DNA of 22,411 bases from Candidatus Anaerobutyricum stercoripullorum (lineage in GTDB: Bacteria > Bacillota > Clostridia > Lachnospirales > Lachnospiraceae). The stretch spans positions 1 through 22,411 of the forward strand of contig DXEQ01000103.1 of assembly GCA_019114885.1 (NCBI GenBank), read 5' to 3'. Each line of letters starts with the position of its first letter. The stretch's first letter is position 1. Of this stretch, positions 1-6,219 are shown piece by piece. A model generated the notes under the pieces. That model made no database searches. It was given only the letters and a program-made list of their open reading frames with translations, and had not been told where the DNA came from. Both the position numbers and the translations under genes were made by a program.

Positions 1-97
1 ATTATTTTTCTTTAGATACATTTTTTATACCCTGATTTAATTCAAGATGCAATTTGGTGGTGGGAGAGAATCCCGGTTTTTATAGATGGAGGTTTTT

Positions 98-1738
98 ATG
101 GATTATAAAAATATGACGTTACTGCAGCTGCGTGCCATGGCAAAGGAAAGAGGACTCCGTGGTATCAGCACGCTGAAAAAAGAACAGCTTATTGAGCGCC
201 TGCAGGAATCTGAGAAAGCGCCGGAGCAGGCTGGAGTGGAGCGCCCGGAGCGTTCTGCTTCCTATGTTTCCGAGAGAGGAAGAGACAATGGCGTGGAGCG
301 AGCGGAGCGCGCTGCTTCCTATGTTTCCGAGAGAGGGAGAGACAGTGGCGTGGAGCGAGCGGAACGCTCCCCATCCTATTCTTCGGAACGGGGAAGAAAT
401 GACGGAGAGCGGGCCGGCCGGGAGAGAACCGGACGGGACGGAAATGGCCGCCCGGAATATGACAGAAGAAACGGGGAGCGTTTCGACTATCATAATAGAA
501 GAAATGCAAATGTGGAGCCGCCAAGTTATGAGAGGACGGACGGGGAACGCCCGGAGCGTCAGGAACATAACGGCACGGAAAATGGCATGAAGAGCGAGCT
601 GGAGAGTCTGGACAGTGGCGAGAAGGCCAACGGAATCCTGGAAGTCATGCCGGACGGATTCGGATTCATCCGCTGTGAGAACTATCTGCCGGGAGAAAAC
701 GACGTGTACGTTTCTCCTTCCCAGATTCGCCGCTTTAATCTGAAAACCGGAGATATTCTGATAGGCAATACCAGGGTGAAGACCCAGAACGAGAAATACA
801 GCGCCCTTCTCTATGTGGAATCGGTCAACGGCTACAAACCGTACGAAGCACAGCGGAGAAAGAGCTTTGAAGATCTGACCCCGATCTTCCCGAATGAGAG
901 AATCCGGCTGGAACTGCCGGGCGCACCGGTCTCCATGCGGATGGTGGACCTGCTGTCTCCAATCGGAAAGGGACAGAGAGGTATGATCGTCTCCCAGCCG
1001 AAAACCGGTAAGACCACCCTGCTCAAACAGATTGCCAAGAGTATCACCACAGCCTACAAAGATATGAAGCTGATCGTGCTCCTCATCGATGAGCGTCCGG
1101 AGGAAGTGACCGATATCCGGGAATACATCGAGGGGCCGAACGCCGAGGTCATCTACTCTACATTTGATGAGCTGCCGGAACATCACAAGCGTGTCTCAGA
1201 GATGGTGCTGGAGCGGGCAAAACGTCTGGTGGAACACGGTGAGGATGTGGTCATCCTGCTGGACAGCATCACCCGTCTGGCAAGAGCCTACAACCTGGTG
1301 GTACCGCCGAGCGGAAGGACCCTCTCCGGTGGTCTCGACCCGGCGGCCCTCCACATGCCGAAGAAGTTCTTCGGTGCGGCCAGAAACATGCGGGAGGGCG
1401 GCAGTCTGACCATTCTTGCCACCGCCCTGGTGGACACCGGAAGCAAGATGGACGACGTGGTGTTTGAGGAGTTTAAGGGCACGGGCAACATGGAACTGGT
1501 CCTTGACCGGAAGCTGGCGGAGAAGCGAATCTTCCCGGCCATCAACATTCAGAAATCCGGCACCCGCCGGGACGACCTGCTGTTATCAAAAGAAGAGCAG
1601 GAGATCGTGTTTGCCCTGCACCGGGAGATGTCCGGAAGCCGTGCGGAAGAAAATGTGGAGCAGATTCTGCAGTTTTTCAAACGGACAAAAAATAATGCGG
1701 AATTTATACAGGCTATGCGGCAGTCCCTGCTGAAATAA
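98..1738 (+). CDS. rho: Transcription termination factor Rho with a long disordered N-terminal insert
   Basis: Rho is the hexameric RNA-dependent ATPase that ends transcription at C-rich unstructured RNA. The start at 98 is preferred over an in-frame ATG at 86 because GGAGG (88-92) sits five bases before 98, and nothing comparable precedes 86; this gives 546 residues. Visible in order: a SAP-like Rho N-domain (about 5-37), an Arg/Glu/Gly-rich low-complexity insert (about 39-166), the cold-shock-like RNA-binding fold (GILEVMPDGFGFI, about 179-250), Walker A SQPKTGKTT (299-307), Walker B VLLIDE, and DSITRLARAYN followed by the R-loop region SGRTLSGGLDP. The core is complete and typical. The insert makes the protein longer than the roughly 420 residues of E. 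coli Rho; such inserts are known in clostridial and actinobacterial Rho. I see no strong intrinsic terminator directly after the gene. Confidence 0.97.
   Translation: MDYKNMTLLQLRAMAKERGLRGISTLKKEQLIERLQESEKAPEQAGVERPERSASYVSERGRDNGVERAERAASYVSERGRDSGVERAERSPSYSSERGRNDGERAGRERTGRDGNGRPEYDRRNGERFDYHNRRNANVEPPSYERTDGERPERQEHNGTENGMKSELESLDSGEKANGILEVMPDGFGFIRCENYLPGENDVYVSPSQIRRFNLKTGDILIGNTRVKTQNEKYSALLYVESVNGYKPYEAQRRKSFEDLTPIFPNERIRLELPGAPVSMRMVDLLSPIGKGQRGMIVSQPKTGKTTLLKQIAKSITTAYKDMKLIVLLIDERPEEVTDIREYIEGPNAEVIYSTFDELPEHHKRVSEMVLERAKRLVEHGEDVVILLDSITRLARAYNLVVPPSGRTLSGGLDPAALHMPKKFFGAARNMREGGSLTILATALVDTGSKMDDVVFEEFKGTGNMELVLDRKLAEKRIFPAINIQKSGTRRDDLLLSKEEQEIVFALHREMSGSRAEENVEQILQFFKRTKNNAEFIQAMRQSLLK
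233..403 (+). repeat. Three tandem in-frame 57-bp repeats inside rho
   Basis: Three consecutive 57-base units (233-289, 290-346, 347-403) encode 19-residue repeats beginning GVER[PA]ER and containing SY[VS]SERGR. The first two are nearly identical in bases; the third is more diverged. They lie in the disordered insert of Rho. Copy number of such repeats can change by slippage or recombination. Confidence 0.9.
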
Positions 1739-1816
1739 ACCTTCTTTGCCATATATCTTTTGCCGTGTATTTTTCACGCGTCTTTTGCCGTGTAGTTTGC
1801 CGGGAAACGGTAATGC

Positions 1817-1845
1817 TTGACGGCAGATGATTTCTGTGAAATAAT
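1817..1845 (+). promoter_or_regulatory. Candidate sigma-A promoter for the zinc-ribbon gene
   Basis: TTGACG (1817-1822), a 17-base spacer and AATAAT (1840-1845) resemble a vegetative promoter. It lies about 60 bases before the start codon at 1908, so this gene may be transcribed independently of rho. The preceding rho-proximal spacer has a 14-base direct repeat TCTTTTGCCGTGTA at 1756-1769 and 1781-1794 and no strong terminator hairpin. Confidence 0.5.
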
Positions 1846-1907
1846 GAGATAGCACACACAGTTTCATTCGGGTGTGACTGGATTATATATAGAGCAGGAG
1901 AAGAAAA

Positions 1908-2309
1908 ATGGATCGATTTAAGAACTTTTTTCATGGGATATACGGTATCGACGCCCTGTCCTGTGGGTTGTTATTCTTAAGTATTCTGATAAATGTATTG
2001 ACGGCGGTGATTCCTGTACCGGCGCTGCAGCGGCTGAATCCGATCGGACTGATTCCGCTTCTGATCTGCATCCTCCGTTTTTTCTCTCACAACCACACCA
2101 GACGGGCGAGAGAGAACGAGCGATTCCTGCGGATGATGCAGCCTGTTTTTGAATACTTTGACCGCAAAAGTGAAGAGCGGGAACAGGCACAGATCTTTCG
2201 TTTTTTCAAATGCCCTTCCTGCGGACAGAAGATCCGCGTTCCGAGAGGCAAGGGAAAGATAGAGATCACCTGCCCGAAATGCGGGAATAAGTTTATAAAG
2301 AAGACGTGA
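1908..2309 (+). CDS. Small membrane-anchored zinc-ribbon protein
   Basis: A 133-residue protein of unknown function. The N-terminal half has two hydrophobic stretches (about 15-36 and 44-60) that look like a transmembrane hairpin. A charged, probably helical linker (62-98) follows. The C-terminal zinc ribbon has the two knuckles CPSCG (Cys102, Cys105) and CPKCG (Cys122, Cys125), which should bind one zinc ion. AGGAG at 1896-1900 precedes the ATG at 1908, and a sigma-A-like promoter lies upstream. The stop codon lies inside the outer arm of the inverted repeat at 2301-2361. Small membrane zinc-ribbon proteins are common in Clostridia but their role is not established; the ribbon would face the cytoplasm if the positive-inside rule holds (RRARENER follows the second segment). 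I do not assign a gene name. Confidence 0.85.
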   Translation: MDRFKNFFHGIYGIDALSCGLLFLSILINVLTAVIPVPALQRLNPIGLIPLLICILRFFSHNHTRRARENERFLRMMQPVFEYFDRKSEEREQAQIFRFFKCPSCGQKIRVPRGKGKIEITCPKCGNKFIKKT

Positions 2310-2361
2310 GAACATATGAAAAATGTCGGCTGAGGCCGGCATTTTTTTGTTCTCACGTCTT
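2301..2361. terminator. Nested inverted repeat, probable bidirectional terminator
   Basis: Two nested hairpins lie between convergent genes. The inner one pairs 2319-2330 with 2335-2346 (12 bp, one G-U, loop TGAG), and its right arm runs into a T run ending at 2348: a textbook intrinsic terminator for the plus-strand gene. A perfect 14-bp outer arm (2301-2314 with 2348-2361) encloses it. Read on the minus strand the same inner hairpin has a five-T tail, but it lies downstream of queH and could also end that transcript. The outer arm includes the last codons and stop of the zinc-ribbon gene. Confidence 0.85.
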
Positions 2362-2376
2362 TGTTACTTGCAAGGT

Positions 2377-3024
2377 TTATTCCGGGGACTCCTGCCCGGC
2401 CGCCCGCTTTGAGAATACACATCCGCAGTAATTCTGTCGGTAAAGATGGTACTGTTCGGACAGGGCGATGGAGCGGAGATAGCCGCCCTTTTTTTTGAAG
2501 TCCGAAGGCAGATGGCGGACGCCGTAAGTCTCCGCCAGGCGTTCCCCGATCTCATTGATCCACCGGGCGTTCTTATGCGGACTGATGGAGAGCGTGGTGG
2601 TGAAGTAATCTGCGTGGAGCCGGGCGGCTTCCCGGGCAGCCTCCTCCATGCGCAGGGCATAACAGTGGTAACAGCGCTCTCCCCGTTCCGGCAGGTCCTC
2701 CATGCCCTTTGCCATGGCAAAGAAACGTTCCGGGTCGTAGACGCCTTCCAGCAGGGTGACCTGTCCCCGCGCTTCATAGCCCGCTTCGGCAATCAGCCGC
2801 CGCACCTCCTCGACCCGCTTTCGGTATTCCGTATCCGGTGTGATATTGGGATTATAATAATACAGCGTGACGTGGAAAAACCGGGTCAGATATTCCAGTA
2901 CATAACTGCTGCAGGGCGCGCAGCAGGCGTGAAGCAGCAGGTGAGGTTTGCGCTCCTCCGGCAGATTCTCACCAATCTGCGCGGTGATCTTGTCCAGTTC
3001 TTTCTGATAATTTATCTTATTCAT
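2377..3024 (-). CDS. queH: Epoxyqueuosine reductase QueH
   Basis: QueH performs the last step of queuosine synthesis, reducing epoxyqueuosine to queuosine in the tRNA anticodon. It is the cobalamin-independent alternative to QueG (formerly DUF208). The start at 3024 (MNKINYQKEL) is preferred over an upstream ATG at 3069 because AAAGGA precedes it at good spacing; this gives 215 residues. Visible family marks are the adjacent-cysteine motif LLLHACCAPCSSY near the N-terminus, GERCYHCYALRMEEAA in the middle, TTTLSISPHKN, and the C-terminal NYCGCVFS. These Cys residues match the known iron-sulfur and metal-binding set. It is transcribed alone, divergent from sleC and convergent with the zinc-ribbon gene. 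No queuosine partner gene or preQ1-type leader is visible beside it. Confidence 0.93.
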   Translation of the reverse strand: MNKINYQKELDKITAQIGENLPEERKPHLLLHACCAPCSSYVLEYLTRFFHVTLYYYNPNITPDTEYRKRVEEVRRLIAEAGYEARGQVTLLEGVYDPERFFAMAKGMEDLPERGERCYHCYALRMEEAAREAARLHADYFTTTLSISPHKNARWINEIGERLAETYGVRHLPSDFKKKGGYLRSIALSEQYHLYRQNYCGCVFSKRAAGQESPE

Positions 3025-3096
3025 GTTGAATTCCTTTCTATATATAGGCGGCCGACGATGGAAGCCCACATGCCGTCGCGCCCTGATAAATCAAAG

Positions 3097-3123
3097 GGTA
3101 TATTTTTTCGCTCTTTTTGTCAA
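3097..3123 (-). promoter_or_regulatory. Weak candidate promoter for queH
   Basis: On the minus strand a consensus TTGACA (3123-3118) is followed after 15 bases by TATACC (3102-3097), about 75 bases before the queH start. The -35 is perfect but the spacer is two bases shorter than ideal, so the call is tentative. Confidence 0.35.
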
Positions 3124-3224
3124 GCGTTTCCATCAAGGGTGAAGGTGGTTGGCAGGGAGCAAGCTTTCATGAACGAGGAAGGCCGGTCCGCCAGGAGAAT
3201 TTCCATGAGGGGTGGCAGGCGCAG

Positions 3225-3253
3225 TGGCGAGCCGGGCGGACTGTGCATATACT
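3225..3253 (+). promoter_or_regulatory. Candidate promoter before sleC, sigma class uncertain
   Basis: TATACT (3248-3253) with TGGCGA 17 bases upstream could be a poor sigma-A promoter. The overlapping CATATACT (3246-3253) also resembles the -10 of mother-cell sporulation sigma factors (CATA-type), which would suit a spore cortex-lytic gene. No convincing sporulation -35 is visible. Confidence 0.3.
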
Positions 3254-3278
3254 GGTAAAAAAAGCGTGAGTGATAGCT

Positions 3279-4511
3279 ATGGCAGAATATGGACAGTTGA
3301 AGATCAGTCTGGTGGAGGCGGGAAGCGAGGTGCCGATTCCGGGAGCGGCGGTGGAGGTTTCCTCCACGGGTGAGCCGGACCGGATACTGGAGCGGCTGGT
3401 GACGGATTCTTCCGGTCAGACGGAGACCGTGGAGCTGGAGGCGCCGCCTGTGGAATACTCCATGCAGCCCTCGGAAGAACAGCCTTATGCGGAATACAAT
3501 CTGCGGATCACCGCGCCGGGATTTGAATCTCTGACGATATCCGGCGCACAGATTTTTGCCGGGCAGCTGGCCCTGCAGAATGAAGGGCTGCCGCTGCAGA
3601 AGACGGACCCGGATGATTACCGGATTCTGGCCATCGGTCCCCACACACTCTACGGAGAGTATCCGCCGAAAATCGCAGAGAGTGAGATCAAAGATATCCG
3701 GGCCACCGGAGAGGTGGTCCTGAGCCGGGTGGTCATACCGGAATACGTGGTTGTTCATGATGGGTCTCCGGGAGACGCCTCCGCGCCCAACTACTATGTA
3801 CTGTACAAAGATTATATTAAAAATGTAGCCTCCTGCGAGATCTATTCCACCTGGCCCAGAGAGACTCTGCGGGCCAACATCCTGGCGATCATGTCCTTTA
3901 CTTTAAATCGTGTGTACACGGAATGGTACCGGAACAAGGGATATGACTTTACGATCACGTCCTCCACGGCCTATGACCAGAAATGGATCAACGGAAAGAC
4001 CGTCTATGAGAGTATCAGTCTGGTGGTGGATGAGATCTTTAACGCCTACCTCTCCCGGCCGGACGTCGCCCAGCCTATTCTGGCCCAGTACTGTGACGGG
4101 CGGAGGGTAAGCTGCCCGGGACAGATGACGCAGTGGGGTTCGAAAAGTCTGGGGGACGACGGCCTGTCGGCGGAGGAAATCCTGCAGTATTATTACGGCA
4201 ATGATATTTACATCAACACGGCGGAGCTGATCGCGGGAATTCCGGCGTCCTGGCCGGGGAGCACGCTGACGGTGGGCTCCTCCGGGGAGAAGGTGCGTCA
4301 GATGCAGTCGCAGCTGAACCGCATTGCACAGGACTACCCAGCCATGCCGGTGATCCGCGCCGACGGAATCTTCGGCTCCGCCACAAAAAATGCGGTGGAG
4401 ACCTTCCAGAGGATTTTTAATCTGCCGGTGACCGGGCAGGTGGACTTTGCCACCTGGTATAAGATCAGTCAGATTTATGTGGGGGTCAGCCGGATTGCGG
4501 AACTGAATTAA
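3279..4511 (+). CDS. sleC: Spore cortex-lytic enzyme SleC (pro-enzyme)
   Basis: SleC degrades cortex peptidoglycan during clostridial spore germination. It is made as a zymogen and activated by Csp-type proteases. From memory the whole protein matches clostridial SleC, including characteristic stretches such as YIKNVASCEIYSTWP and SFTLNRVYTEWY. Domains: an N-terminal transthyretin-like pre/pro region (about 4-110), a linker to about 150, a SpoIID-like lytic transglycosylase core (about 175-310; STWPRETL supplies the probable catalytic Glu195, and CPGQMTQWGSKSL matches the SpoIID GHGVGMSQ region), and a C-terminal peptidoglycan-binding_1 domain (about 332-400). There is no signal peptide, as expected for a protein packaged from the mother cell. 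The start is ATG 3279; an in-frame GTG at 3270 is possible, and neither has a strong ribosome site. Length 410 residues, near the family norm. No csp gene lies in this window. Confidence 0.88.
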   Translation: MAEYGQLKISLVEAGSEVPIPGAAVEVSSTGEPDRILERLVTDSSGQTETVELEAPPVEYSMQPSEEQPYAEYNLRITAPGFESLTISGAQIFAGQLALQNEGLPLQKTDPDDYRILAIGPHTLYGEYPPKIAESEIKDIRATGEVVLSRVVIPEYVVVHDGSPGDASAPNYYVLYKDYIKNVASCEIYSTWPRETLRANILAIMSFTLNRVYTEWYRNKGYDFTITSSTAYDQKWINGKTVYESISLVVDEIFNAYLSRPDVAQPILAQYCDGRRVSCPGQMTQWGSKSLGDDGLSAEEILQYYYGNDIYINTAELIAGIPASWPGSTLTVGSSGEKVRQMQSQLNRIAQDYPAMPVIRADGIFGSATKNAVETFQRIFNLPVTGQVDFATWYKISQIYVGVSRIAELN

Positions 4512-4788
4512 AAGAAGGGACTCTATGGCGCTGTTTGAAAGAAGAAAACGGAACATTTTGCAGGATGAAAAAAAATAATTGCAAAACCCTGCGTGGACAC
4601 TGTGCGGTATCCCCGCGGACACCTCATGATATCACAGGAAAATCTTCCCCGTATACCCGGTTTATACGGGGATAAATGAGGATTTTTGGAAAAAGGCAGG
4701 GAGACTTTCAAATATTTTCTTACAGGAGAACATTTTGTGAGAAAAGAAAAAACGAGAGATAAAAAAATAAAAATTCAAATTTCTACCC
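4512..4788. other. Gene-poor spacer after sleC
   Basis: No gene I can support. A perfect 9-bp inverted repeat CCCCGTATA / TATACGGGG (4647-4655 and 4663-4671, extended by one T-A pair) is the only strong structure. It lacks an adjacent T run, so it is not a standard intrinsic terminator. A possible 17-codon basic peptide (4525-4578) follows a GAAGGGA sequence just after sleC. The stretch from 4730 to 4788 is very A-rich and leads into the carA leader promoter, where it could act as an UP-like element. Confidence 0.5.
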
Positions 4789-4817
4789 TTGTATTTGAGG
4801 GGGATATATGTTAGAAT
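4789..4817 (+). promoter_or_regulatory. Sigma-A-type promoter of the carA leader
   Basis: TTGTAT (4789-4794), exactly 17 bases, then TAGAAT (4812-4817). An A/T-rich tract lies directly upstream. Transcription would start near 4824, about 316 bases before carA. This is among the best promoter matches in the window, and the same TAGAAT -10 appears before glmM. Confidence 0.75.
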
Positions 4818-4823
4818 TTTACC

Positions 4824-5000
4824 AATTTAAGTAATGATGCGGTGGCGTCATCCGGGACCGGGTCCGTGGCAGCCTGTCTGCCTGCGGAGTCAGTGCTTCT
4901 TTAATATGAAGAGGATGTTCAGGAAAAGATACGCTCCCGGCAGGTACTGATTCGATTTCGATTCGCTTTAAAAAGGCCGGGGGTTCCCGTCTTTTTTTTT
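4824..5000 (+). promoter_or_regulatory. Structured leader RNA ending in a terminator: candidate carA attenuator
   Basis: A predicted leader of about 177 bases with several hairpins: 4834-4839/4846-4851 (loop CGGTGG); 4864-4866 plus 4868-4872 paired with 4878-4882 plus 4885-4887; and 4896-4901/4909-4914. Segment CTCCCGGC (4934-4941) can pair either with upstream CCTGCGGAG (4881-4889, as part of 4934-4944) or with downstream GCCGGGGG (4976-4983), the left arm of the terminator. The two pairings exclude each other, as expected for a sensor/antiterminator switch. It does not match T-box, PyrR-binding or any riboswitch consensus I know. It could instead be an independent small RNA. Fold is by eye. 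Confidence 0.55.
4970..5000 (+). terminator. Intrinsic terminator inside the carA leader
   Basis: The left arm AAAAAGG-C-CGGG (4970-4981) pairs with CCCG-T-CTTTTTT (4986-4997), loop GGTT, one C-T mismatch, followed by the rest of a nine-T run ending at 5000. It lies 140 bases before carA and in the same direction, so carA expression from the 4789 promoter needs read-through. Confidence 0.75.
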
Positions 5001-5112
5001 GCGCCGAGGAGTTTTCATTGCGAGAATTACCCATGTTTTGTAAACCCACTGTACCGGTATGCCCCTTTGCGCCTGCCATCGGGCGGGGAGAGCAGATCGT
5101 GTACTGACAAAG

Positions 5113-5130
5113 TTCTATATATAGAAAGGA
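5113..5130 (+). promoter_or_regulatory. Palindrome fused to the carA ribosome binding site
   Basis: TTCTATATATAGAA (5113-5126) is a perfect 14-base palindrome whose right end overlaps the AAAGGA ribosome site (5125-5130) of carA. The 16-base string CTATATATAGAAAGGA (5115-5130) recurs exactly in front of queH on the minus strand (3047-3032). Confidence 0.6.
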
Positions 5131-5139
5131 CGAGACATC

Positions 5140-6219
5140 ATGAAAGCATTTCTGATCTTAGAAGATGGAACGGTGCTGACAGGCGAGAGCTTTGGCTCCA
5201 CCAGGGAAGTCATCAGTGAGATCGTTTTTAACACATCCATGACAGGATATCTTGAGATCCTCACCGACCCGTCATACGCGGGACAGTCCGTTGTGATGAC
5301 CTATCCGCTCATCGGTAACTATGGCATCTGTACGGAGGATATGGAGTCCGTACATCCGTGGACGAGCGGTCTTATCGTGAGAGAATATTCGAAGCTGGCC
5401 AGCAATTTCCGTAATGAGATGACGCTGGATGCATTTTTAAAGAAGTATGACATTCCCGGAATCGCCGGAGTGGACACCAGGCATCTGACAAGAATATCCA
5501 GAGAGCATGGTGTGATGAACGGTCTGATCACCACCAGAGAGAATTATGACCTTGAAAAAGAACTGGAGCGGATCAGAGCGTATAAAGTACAGGGCGTTGT
5601 CCGGGAAGTCTCATGTAAAGAGAAAAGAGTGCTGCCGGGCGACGGATTTAAGGTTGCGCTGATGGATTACGGCGCAAAATATAATATTGAGAAGTCGCTG
5701 CATCGCCTGGGCTGTCAGGTGACGGTCTATCCGGCTTACACAAAGGCCGAGGAAGTCCTTGCTGACAAGCCGGACGGCATCATGCTGTCCAATGGTCCGG
5801 GAGACCCGAAGGAGTGCGTGGAGATCATTGAGGAACTTAAGAAGCTGTTCGCGACGGATATCCCGATCTTCGGTATCTGTCTCGGACACCAGCTCATGGC
5901 GCTGGCCAACGGGGCGGACACGAAGAAGATGCGCTACGGACACCGGGGCGCCAACCACCCGGTCAAGGATTTAAAGACCGGCAAGGTATACATTTCCTCT
6001 CAGAATCATGGCTATGTGGTCATGGAGGAAACGTTGAACCGGGATGTGGCCGAGGTAAGTTTTGTCAATGTCAATGACGGAACCCTGGAGGGAATCCATT
6101 ATCTGGGCAAGAATGTCATGACAGTGCAGTTCCATCCGGAGGCCTGTCCGGGACCGAACGATTCCGAATTTCTGTTTAAAGAGTTTATGAATATGATGGA
6201 GGTGGCGAAAGATGCCTAA
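5140..6219 (+). CDS. carA: Carbamoyl-phosphate synthase small (glutaminase) subunit
   Basis: CarA hydrolyses glutamine and channels ammonia to CarB for carbamoyl phosphate, the precursor of pyrimidines and arginine. The 359-residue length is normal. The N-terminal CPSase_sm_chain domain is clear (FNTSMTGYLEILTDPSYAGQ, 31-49). The C-terminal class I amidotransferase domain has the nucleophile elbow GICLGHQ with Cys247 and the catalytic pair His332 and Glu334 (FHPEACPGP). AAAGGA (5125-5130) precedes the ATG at 5140. The stop overlaps the carB start by eight bases, which suggests translational coupling and equal subunit output. It is the first gene of a six-gene array, behind a leader with a terminator, so attenuation is likely. 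Confidence 0.97.
   Translation: MKAFLILEDGTVLTGESFGSTREVISEIVFNTSMTGYLEILTDPSYAGQSVVMTYPLIGNYGICTEDMESVHPWTSGLIVREYSKLASNFRNEMTLDAFLKKYDIPGIAGVDTRHLTRISREHGVMNGLITTRENYDLEKELERIRAYKVQGVVREVSCKEKRVLPGDGFKVALMDYGAKYNIEKSLHRLGCQVTVYPAYTKAEEVLADKPDGIMLSNGPGDPKECVEIIEELKKLFATDIPIFGICLGHQLMALANGADTKKMRYGHRGANHPVKDLKTGKVYISSQNHGYVVMEETLNRDVAEVSFVNVNDGTLEGIHYLGKNVMTVQFHPEACPGPNDSEFLFKEFMNMMEVAKDA

Noticed and set aside
62..81. Small hairpin GGGA/TCCC followed by five T ahead of rho, as a possible autoregulatory terminator
   Set aside because: The stem is only 4 bp, too weak to support an attenuator call without further evidence.
86..97. Earlier rho start at ATG 86
   Set aside because: This ATG is embedded in the ribosome site for the ATG at 98, and nothing like a ribosome site lies before it.
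2446..3258. A 270-codon plus-strand frame over queH and the queH-sleC spacer
   Set aside because: Antisense to the conserved queH motifs, with no ribosome site.
4525..4578. A 17-codon basic peptide after sleC with GAAGGGA upstream
   Set aside because: The ribosome site is plausible but the frame is too short to judge by composition and no family is recognisable; kept only as a note.
4824..5000. Leader RNA as a T-box, PyrR attenuator or 6S RNA
   Set aside because: There is no AGGGTGGNACCGCG core, no PyrR binding-loop consensus and no long end-to-end pairing as in 6S RNA.
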